Of a stretch of 11,997 bases of DNA, positions 7,253-11,997 are shown in pieces. The stretch covers positions 1 to 11,997 of the forward strand of contig JAUVDE010000064.1 of NCBI GenBank assembly GCA_030595485.1, written 5' to 3'. The DNA comes from Draconibacterium sp. Its GTDB lineage: Bacteria > Bacteroidota > Bacteroidia > Bacteroidales > Prolixibacteraceae. Position numbers and translations under genes: made by a program. The notes beneath the pieces were generated by a model. The model ran no database searches and was not told the DNA's origin. It saw nothing but the letters and a program-made list of their open reading frames with translations. Within the stretch, counting starts at the first letter, position 1. Each line of letters opens with the position of its first letter.

Positions 7253-7552
7253 TATTTACTAATTAGGATTTGTTAAAACCGTTTGCACAATACTACCGTA
7301 TTACTCGGCAGAGTGTTACCTATAAAATTCTAATGAAATGGGCTTTGGCGTCTATCTTCTGTATTAAATGAAACCTCATTTTAGGCTTCATTCGGATTTA
7401 ATAGCTGAATACAAGTTACGACAAAGAGTAACATAAGTCAACTGTCATACTGCTTCTAAATAAGGTAGACCTCATGCACAACACTGACTGTCAAAACTTT
7501 GAGGCACTAATATTTATATAAATATTTTTTATTTAGAAAAACCACAACTTGC
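7253..7552 (-). promoter_or_regulatory. Upstream region of the CIS operon
   Basis: This 300-nt AT-rich stretch separates the penicillin-binding protein gene from the first CIS gene, both on the minus strand. It must contain the CIS promoter unless transcription reads through. The best Bacteroidota-type candidate is TTTG at 7422-7425, then 18 nt, then TATTAAATC at 7395-7403 (minus strand), which is only a partial match to TTTG-N19-TANNTTTG. A hairpin lies just downstream. A perfect 18-bp AT-only palindrome occupies 7509-7526. No open frame of note and no convincing terminator for the upstream gene were found. Promoter placement is a guess from consensus. Confidence 0.35.
7367..7392 (-). promoter_or_regulatory. 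Leader hairpin or operator ahead of the CIS operon
   Basis: On the minus strand AATGAAGCCT (7392-7383) can pair over ten positions with AGGTTTCATT (7376-7367), with one G-U pair and a 6-nt loop. It sits about 115 nt before the first CIS start codon and just downstream of the candidate promoter. No T-run follows it, so it does not look like an intrinsic terminator. It could be an operator dyad, a leader structure or chance. Confidence 0.35.
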
Positions 7553-8980
7553 TTAATATGAAGTTTTTAACAACACGAATAATTGTTCTATTTCCTTTAT
7601 TAGTGCGGAATGCGAACCAGAAAAATGATTAAACATGAATGAAAAAACAAGTGTTTTACCTGAATCGGTTTGAAGGTAGCCTGAATAACACCGAACACGT
7701 GTCATCGATCCACTTTTAGCTTGTAAGGTTTTGCCTGGGAGTAAGGTTTTATTCAATTGTTTCAAAGTCCCTTCACCGGCATTGGGAAGCGAATTTTTAT
7801 ACGCAGTATTTTGCCACATATACCTTAAAAAATCGGTAAAAAATTCAGGGGCAACTGCATTAAAATGCGAAAGCCCACTTCCATCCAACATAAAAAGATA
7901 TTCGGTTGATATACCTTTCTGTTCCCAAAACTGTTTCAGAACATCAATGGCATCATTTCTACTCCCCACTCCATTTTTTTCAACTGCCAGTTGTTTTAAA
8001 AAATGCTCGGCAAACAGGTTTATACTTTCGTGGTTTAACACCTCAGCAATTTGCTCTAAATTTGGCGATTCCTGAATATAAACCGTCTCAACATCCTTTT
8101 TATTCACTGGTTCAAAAAGCATTTTACCTGTAATAAACAAACCTTCATTTGCCAAAGTATTTAAAAATTCCTGCGCAACAATCTCTTCTGGCTGATGAAT
8201 GGCTGCCTTAATAGTAAAAGCTGAACGGTTTCGTGGAATAGTTCCTCTAATGGTTCGGGCTTTATCAAAAGGACCGCCAAATACGTAGGCATTGTCCGAA
8301 TTACTATCGGCCGACAGTACTTCGTTAGTAATTGCCATTCCTTTAATTTTGGGCGACACCGCAATTACCTTAGTTTGTTTATCGGCTTTTTTAGGCGAAC
8401 GAAATGTAATTCGGAACATATTGTCGTAAATGGTAAAAGCATTGGCACCAACTCCGTAGTAATTACCAATGTCTCCCCAAATCCAGGTATCGGGCACACG
8501 TTCGGTATCGTAAACCGATGCATCTAACACCAAATTGCCATTCACTTTTGTAATACCTGCATTTTTAATAGAACGTGCCCAATTTTGCAAAAAATCAATA
8601 TAATAATCCTGAAAATATTCTGAGCCTAAAGCCGGGTCGGCTCCACCAATTACGACTAAATCGCCATTTAGTATGCCTTCTTTTTCAAGTTTTCCGCGGT
8701 AGCCAATCTTTGTTTCAAAACGGTAATCAAGTCCAAGCATTTCAAAAGCTGTTGCCGATGTAAGCAATTTCATAGTTGAAGCAGGTATTAACACGCGCTT
8801 CGGATTTATACTATAAACCGTTTCATCAGATGCCAAATCAACCACATGCATTCCAACTGATGCATTTTTATATTCGGGCTTTTGTAAAAGTTGCTTCACC
8901 GCATTTTCGAAATTGCCTTGTGCAGTGCTTTGAAAAACTAAAAAGCTAAATATTGAGATTAGAAAAAAACGTGCGTTCAT
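7553..8980 (-). CDS. dacB: D-alanyl-D-alanine carboxypeptidase/endopeptidase, PBP4 type (peptidase S13)
   Basis: A 475-aa secreted penicillin-binding protein of class C/S13 that trims or cleaves peptidoglycan cross-links in the periplasm. Three active-site motifs are present: S68-T-M-K71 (SxxK, nucleophile, in IPASTMKLL), S319-I-N321 (SxN) and K422-S-G424 (KTG variant). A DacB-type insertion lies between the first two motifs, with VIGGADPALGS as the usual landmark. MNARFFLISIFSFLVFQSTA is a signal peptide, probably cut at about residue 20. The frame runs upstream to an ATG at 9058, but those 26 residues precede the signal peptide and overlap a CCGAAGTCGG-type intergenic repeat, so the start at 8980 is preferred. 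The gene is monocistronic, with no functional link to the CIS beyond adjacency. Confidence 0.92.
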   Translation of the reverse strand: MNARFFLISIFSFLVFQSTAQGNFENAVKQLLQKPEYKNASVGMHVVDLASDETVYSINPKRVLIPASTMKLLTSATAFEMLGLDYRFETKIGYRGKLEKEGILNGDLVVIGGADPALGSEYFQDYYIDFLQNWARSIKNAGITKVNGNLVLDASVYDTERVPDTWIWGDIGNYYGVGANAFTIYDNMFRITFRSPKKADKQTKVIAVSPKIKGMAITNEVLSADSNSDNAYVFGGPFDKARTIRGTIPRNRSAFTIKAAIHQPEEIVAQEFLNTLANEGLFITGKMLFEPVNKKDVETVYIQESPNLEQIAEVLNHESINLFAEHFLKQLAVEKNGVGSRNDAIDVLKQFWEQKGISTEYLFMLDGSGLSHFNAVAPEFFTDFLRYMWQNTAYKNSLPNAGEGTLKQLNKTLLPGKTLQAKSGSMTRVRCYSGYLQTDSGKTLVFSFMFNHFSGSHSALIKEIEQLFVLLKTSY

Positions 8981-8998
8981 TATTGTAAAATTTAGTTG

Positions 8999-9017
8999 GA
9001 AGACCGAAGTCGGAAGC
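8999..9017. repeat. Short CCGAAGTCGG dyad repeat upstream of dacB
   Basis: The stretch GAAGACCGAAGTCGGAAGC contains the perfect 10-base palindrome CCGAAGTCGG flanked by GAAG units. Such units recur between genes in many Bacteroidota. Its presence inside the upstream extension of the dacB frame argues that this extension is not coding. Confidence 0.4.
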
Positions 9018-9150
9018 ATGAGAAAACAACGGACTTTAGCATTCATAGAAAAACTCACTTCCTTTTGTTACTTTTAATGCGTTAAAAATATACAGATTGT
9101 TTGAGTAATTAATAAATGATATGTCTTTTTCTCTGCACAGCCATGAAATA

Positions 9151-9194
9151 ATAAAAGGCAAATCTCAATACTCATTACTAAAATCTCAATACTA
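9151..9194. repeat. Imperfect tandem repeat AAATCTCAATACT before crcB
   Basis: AAATCTCAATACT occurs twice within about 35 nt directly ahead of the crcB start codon, with a related CTCATTACT between the copies. It resembles the CTCAGTATTCAGT repeats at 10048-10100. It may lie in the crcB leader; no function is claimed. Confidence 0.5.
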
Positions 9195-9200
9195 AAAACA

Positions 9201-9581
9201 ATGTTGCGAACAATTCTAATAGTAGGTGCCGGAGGTTTTATTGGTAGCGTTATGCGTTACCTTGTTCAATATTTTGTTGAAAAAGCAGTAGATTATGGAT
9301 TTCCGTGGGGAACCTTTGTGGCAAATATTGTGGGCAGTTTTATTATCGGAATTGTATTTGGACTGGCACAAAAAGGAAACTTATTGAGTGCCGAGTGGCG
9401 TATATTTTTAGCTGTTGGCATCTGTGGTGGTTTTACCACATTCTCGTCGTTTGCCTACAACAACTTAACCATGCTAAAAGAAGAGGCTTACGGACAATTA
9501 ATTTGGAATATTGGCGGCAGTATTTTCTTTGGAATGTTGGCAGTGTATTTAGGAATGATTTTGGTGCGTGCAGTTTACTAA
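9201..9581 (+). CDS. crcB: Fluoride ion channel CrcB/Fluc
   Basis: A 126-aa inner-membrane protein with four hydrophobic helices. Fluc dimers export toxic fluoride as a dual-topology channel. Signature residues are present: GAGGFIGSVMRY (9-20) with the conserved R19-Y20, GTFVANIVGSF (37-47) with the pore-lining Asn42, and GGFTTFSSF (76-84) with the phenylalanine and serine/threonine positions that form the fluoride track and central sodium site. Length is typical. ATG at 9201 gives the usual short N-terminus. It is the only plus-strand gene, diverging from dacB over a 220-nt gap. The stop codon TAA (9579-9581) doubles as the first three bases of repeat copy 2. No crcB-type fluoride riboswitch was recognised upstream. 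Confidence 0.95.
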   Translation: MLRTILIVGAGGFIGSVMRYLVQYFVEKAVDYGFPWGTFVANIVGSFIIGIVFGLAQKGNLLSAEWRIFLAVGICGGFTTFSSFAYNNLTMLKEEAYGQLIWNIGGSIFFGMLAVYLGMILVRAVY

Positions 9582-9852
9582 CCTGAGTTCGACTCAAAAT
9601 ATAAACTCAGCTTCTGAAAATTTTCACATACCAATTCAGATTTTAGAGGGACTATCGGGATAATTCAAGAAAATCTGAAGCAGGATCTGGGTAAATTTTC
9701 GAAGCCTATAAATAGGAAAGTCATTGATGCACAAGATTTGAACTAAAAAAATTCTGAAATAGCTCACTATTCCTTCTTTTTTATAAGAAGTTGCTAAGTA
9801 CATGACAAAACTTTGACACATTTTCTAAATTCCTCATAATCAAAAGTATTAA
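9579..9852 (+). repeat. Interspersed repeat copy 2, diverged, opposite orientation
   Basis: The first 16 bases, TAACCTGAGTTCGACT, are identical to the start of copy 1, and the first three are the crcB stop codon. CTGAGTT (9584-9590) and AACTCAG form a 7-bp stem. Conserved blocks lie at 9637-9674 (34 of 38 bases) and 9757-9772 (15 of 16), followed by a weaker match (GTACA, then CACATTT, then AATCAAAA) to about 9852. The far-end inverted repeat is eroded to GTATTAAG. Total length of about 274 bp is close to the 267 bp of copy 1. When the two copies are aligned as codons, the indels in the first 200 nt are one codon each, but copy 2 has in-frame stops, so it does not encode the full frame. Confidence 0.7.
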
Positions 9853-9855
9853 GTA

Positions 9856-10047
9856 TAGCGTGAGCAATTCTAATAAGTCCATGCAAGCCCACGAGGTATC
9901 AAAAAACCAACGCACAAGGTGAATAAGGAACCGACCCAAGGGTCGGGGTATTAACCAAAAAGAGAAATAAAAAGAAGTCCACGTACAGTTTAGAAAACTG
10001 AAAGCGAGCAAAACCGGCAGAACGGAAAGCCCGGCAGCCGGCTTGAA
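9856..10047 (+). other. Hairpin-rich non-coding stretch, possible remnant of a structured RNA (group II intron-like?)
   Basis: This stretch follows repeat copy 2 directly, is richer in G+C than its surroundings, and has no convincing gene. It holds several stems: CCGACCC/GGGTCGG (9931-9946), CAGTTT/AAACTG (9986-10000), and CCGGC near 10014 pairable with GCCGG near 10039. It opens with GTGAG near 9861, faintly like the GUGYG 5' end of group II introns, and CACGTACAGTTT (9980-9991) faintly resembles the 3' strand of intron domain V. No reverse transcriptase or complete domain V/VI is present, so at most it is a fragment. The intron idea is low-confidence recall; the visible fact is the clustered dyads. 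Confidence 0.3.
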
Positions 10048-10100
10048 GAAGTATTCAGTGATCAGTCTCAGTATTCAGTTGAAGAAGAGGAAAGTGTTCA
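10048..10100. repeat. CAGTATTCAGT-type short repeats
   Basis: GTATTCAGT occurs twice (10051-10059 and 10071-10079), interleaved with GATCAGTCTCAG and followed by GTTCAGTCT. Low-complexity strings of this kind are common between genes in Bacteroidota. Function is unknown. Confidence 0.5.
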
Positions 10101-10116
10101 GTCTACTCACATTAGT

Positions 10117-10869
10117 TTACAAATATTCGTAAGTGCTTTGGAGTTTTTGAATCCGCCATTCGCTTAACTGTTTTAGCCGAACCAATACATTTGTGGTTAC
10201 ACGGTTATGTAACGATTCCCAAATTTTATTAACCAGTTTATTGGCTTGTTTTTCCTTTCCGTAAAAATTAAAACTTACAGCAAATATTAATTGGGCCTGT
10301 TCGGTTTCGCCCATTTCGGCTATGCTGGATCGTACATACATGGAAAAAATTCCGATGGGATAACCACCGCTACATTGGTATAAGAGATAACGCGCATTGT
10401 CGAAATCAAATGCGTCGGGTACCCGTTTAATTCGTATCGAATTTAGATTAAATAATGGAATAAGATCTAAACCGAGAAAAGACTTTTTAAATCCAAAAGG
10501 ATATTTAGAAATACCAAAAGGTAGAATTCGAATTTCCTCGATGTTATTGTTAATTCGTTCAACTTTTGCCACATGATTAGGCCAACAAGTGGAATCTCCA
10601 TCCCAGTTCAGCAGTTCGTTAAAAATATAACTTACCGGTGCTTCCACTCCTATTTTATGTATGTTTAAAATTGCATTTCTATTTACATCAATACCCACAC
10701 GCTGCGCAACACGTTGGTTATATTCCTTACGTTCGACTTCTGTTTTGAACTTAATAAGTGTTTGATATTTGGGCTTATTGAATAGGAAATACCAAGCATC
10801 GGAGAAAATGGTTTGACTTCTCGATGGAGGTTTTATCAGAGTATTTGTTGAAGTATTACTTTTCGGCAT
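10117..10869 (-). CDS. Hypothetical protein, 250 aa, possibly SRPBCC (START-like) fold
   Basis: Not recognised with certainty. The N-terminal 20 residues are Ser/Thr-rich and there is no signal peptide or membrane span. From about residue 65 the order NRNAILNIHKIGVEAPVSYIFNELLNWD (64-91), CWPNHVAKVERINN (95-108) and EEIRILPFG (111-119) resembles the first strand, two short helices and following strands of SRPBCC ligand-binding proteins. The later part (QAQLIFAVSFNFYGKE, 191-206) and the long C-terminal helix KLVNKIWESLHNRVTTNVL (211-229) fit the same fold, which has a long closing helix. A hydrophobic-ligand binding role would follow from the fold but is inference. It stands alone: the terminator of the TRAP operon lies upstream and a repeat-filled spacer downstream. 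Confidence 0.7.
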   Translation of the reverse strand: MPKSNTSTNTLIKPPSRSQTIFSDAWYFLFNKPKYQTLIKFKTEVERKEYNQRVAQRVGIDVNRNAILNIHKIGVEAPVSYIFNELLNWDGDSTCWPNHVAKVERINNNIEEIRILPFGISKYPFGFKKSFLGLDLIPLFNLNSIRIKRVPDAFDFDNARYLLYQCSGGYPIGIFSMYVRSSIAEMGETEQAQLIFAVSFNFYGKEKQANKLVNKIWESLHNRVTTNVLVRLKQLSEWRIQKLQSTYEYL

Positions 10870-10965
10870 CTATTTAAATAACAATTGCTGAATATTTTGT
10901 TCAATAAAAGTTGTTAAATAAACCAATTGTCGGTTTTTATATGCAATAGTTGATTAAAGTATACT

Positions 10966-11003
10966 AAAAAGGGCTTTTCATCGTGTGACGAAAAGCCCTT
11001 TAA
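10966..11003 (-). terminator. Intrinsic terminator of the TRAP permease gene
   Basis: A 12-bp perfect stem, AAAGGGCTTTTC (10968-10979) with GAAAAGCCCTTT (10990-11001), and a 10-nt loop, lies about 20 nt after the permease stop codon. On the minus strand the stem is followed by a T-run (CCCTTTTTAG). A-rich sequence on the other side could give weak function in the plus direction too, but no plus-strand gene feeds it. Confidence 0.85.
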
Positions 11004-11022
11004 ATATAATAGCTTGATTTTT

Positions 11023-11997
11023 TTAGAATCCTAAAGTGGTTGGTAACCACATTGAGATTTCGGGAAGATATGTTACCAAAAGCAAACAGATTATCATGAC
11101 CAAAAACATGGGCATGAGGGGCCTGACGACCGTTTCGATTTTGACGTTGCTTACGCTACAGCCTATAAACAGCAGCGAACCTACGGGCGGTGTTCCTAAA
11201 CCAACACTAAGGTTAAGCACCATAATAATTCCGAAATGAACGGGGTCCAAACCTAAGTTGGTAACGATTGGAAGGAATATTGGCGTGAAGATTAATACGG
11301 CTGGGGTCATGTCCATAAATATACCCACAAACAGTAAAATAAGGTTGATAATTAATAGAATTACAAACTTATTATCGGATAATGCCAATAGGGCTTCGCT
11401 AACGTTTTGAGGTATGTTTTCGTAGGCCATAATCCACGATAAACCAATACAAGTTGCAACTAATAAAAGTACAAATGCGGTGGTTTTTACCGAGTGTAGA
11501 ATTACTGCGGGCATGTCTTTTAAGCCTAATTCGCGGTAAATAAAAGCAAGTACCAAGGCATATAAAACTGCCACTGCCGATGCTTCGGTTGCGGTGAAGA
11601 ATCCACCAACAATACCTCCGATTACAATTACCAACATCATTAAACTTGGTAAAGCGCGCAGAAAGGTTCGTAGGGCATTTTTGGCACCTACTTTATGTTT
11701 GCTGGCGTAATAGGCAAATGCGCCGACAAACGCCGCGCCTAAGCCACCATAAATAGCCGTTGCAACTCCTCCTGAAAATGCTGAATTTACTTTTATTAAA
11801 CCAATTACGATTAGTGCAATGGAAGCAATTACGGCGAAAAATTTGGCTACGTTACGAACCATTCCTTTAAAGCCGAATTTTTTGAATGAGAACATTGCCA
11901 TTGCCATTGCCATAATTCCTAAACCGGTTAAAATACCCGGGGCATATCCGGCAAGGAAAAGCGCAGTAATTGAAACACCACCACTGGCTAATGAATA
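11023..11997 (-). CDS. TRAP transporter large permease, DctM family, 5' end beyond window
   Basis: At least 324 residues of the large membrane subunit of a tripartite ATP-independent periplasmic transporter, which imports organic acids (often C4-dicarboxylates, sialic acid or similar) using a sodium gradient. The frame is open to the right edge, so the ATG at 11913 is internal. Signatures from the N-side are ITALFLAGYAPGILTGLGIM, GGIVGGFFTATEASAVAV, WIMAYENIPQ, GIFMDMTPAVLIFTPIFLPI, LDPVHFGIIMVLNLSVGLGT and PPVGSLLFIG. The family usually has about 430 residues, so roughly the first quarter is missing. Odd points: about 50 extra residues with two hydrophobic segments lie between the first listed motif and the GGFFTATEA block, and a triple ATGGCA repeat (11893-11913) encodes MAMAMAM. 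The substrate cannot be told. A terminator follows. Confidence 0.92.
   Translation of the reverse strand, partial: YSLASGGVSITALFLAGYAPGILTGLGIMAMAMAMFSFKKFGFKGMVRNVAKFFAVIASIALIVIGLIKVNSAFSGGVATAIYGGLGAAFVGAFAYYASKHKVGAKNALRTFLRALPSLMMLVIVIGGIVGGFFTATEASAVAVLYALVLAFIYRELGLKDMPAVILHSVKTTAFVLLLVATCIGLSWIMAYENIPQNVSEALLALSDNKFVILLIINLILLFVGIFMDMTPAVLIFTPIFLPIVTNLGLDPVHFGIIMVLNLSVGLGTPPVGSLLFIGCSVSNVKIETVVRPLMPMFLVMIICLLLVTYLPEISMWLPTTLGF

Noticed and set aside
7509..7526. Perfect 18-bp palindrome AATATTTATATAAATATT as the dacB terminator
   Set aside because: It is AT-only, so the stem is weak, and the T-run lies on the plus side, the wrong direction for dacB. Kept only as a note in the leader region.
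8981..9058. N-terminal extension of the dacB frame to an ATG at 9058
   Set aside because: It would place 26 residues before a clear signal peptide and translates an intergenic CCGAAGTCGG-type repeat; the start at 8980 is better.
9059..9200. Possible fluoride riboswitch ahead of crcB
   Set aside because: The conserved crcB-motif pieces and pseudoknot segments could not be found; the spacer holds mostly AT-rich sequence and tandem AAATCTCAATACT units.
9305..9586. Second plus-strand frame overlapping crcB
   Set aside because: It is the shifted frame of a canonical CrcB protein; its Trp/Tyr/Cys-rich translation has no family signature.
9781..10011. 76-aa minus-strand open frame in the crcB-downstream spacer
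   Set aside because: It runs across the end of repeat copy 2 and through the hairpin-rich stretch. Its Phe/Leu/Trp-rich composition looks like a shadow, and no family is recognisable.
1..11997. CRISPR array, tRNA or rRNA genes, complete insertion sequence with transposase
   Set aside because: None seen on either strand; repeats present are limited to the two-copy element and short intergenic strings.

Overview
The window looks like chromosomal DNA of a Bacteroidota bacterium. It is AT-rich, genes are packed with few Shine-Dalgarno sites, and intergenic spacers carry short CAGTATTCAGT-like and CCGAAGTCGG-like repeats. The gene content fits the marine or anaerobic Marinilabiliales/Prolixibacteraceae side of the phylum, but that placement is inferred from general character, not from a marker gene.

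Positions 1-7252 (minus strand, read right to left) hold most of the structural part of a phage-tail-like contractile injection system (CIS) of the Afp/PVC/MAC/AlgoCIS type. In transcription order: DUF4255 tube terminator (Afp16/Pvc16-like), an unrecognised 291-aa protein, a single sheath protein, two gp19-like tube proteins, a 53-aa DUF5908 protein (Afp6/Pvc6-like), a LysM baseplate protein (Afp7/Pvc7-like), a VgrG/gp5-gp27-like spike (Afp8/Pvc8-like), a PAAR tip, and a gp25-like baseplate protein cut by the left edge. Genes are separated by 1-23 nt or overlap by 1 nt (TAATG), as in one operon. The only wide gap, between spike and PAAR, is filled exactly by a 267-bp repeat with 8-bp terminal inverted repeats (TAACCTGA). 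The AAA+ ATPase, gp6/gp7-like wedge proteins, tape measure, fibres and cargo of such systems are not in the window and probably lie beyond position 1.

Positions 7253-7552 are the CIS leader/promoter region, with a conspicuous hairpin. Then come a PBP4-type D-alanyl-D-alanine carboxypeptidase (minus) and, divergently, a CrcB/Fluc fluoride channel (plus). A second diverged copy of the repeat starts within the crcB stop codon, in the opposite orientation to the first. It is followed by a GC-richer, hairpin-rich non-coding stretch that may be a broken structured RNA. An unrecognised 250-aa protein (possibly SRPBCC-fold), a strong intrinsic terminator and the C-terminal three quarters of a TRAP transporter large permease (DctM family, all minus) complete the window.

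The CIS is a known class. The parts least explained by known families are the repeat element (two copies, indels apparently in multiples of three, an 82-codon open frame in one copy), the 291-aa CIS protein, the structured fragment after repeat copy 2, and an apparent extra membrane hairpin in the TRAP permease.
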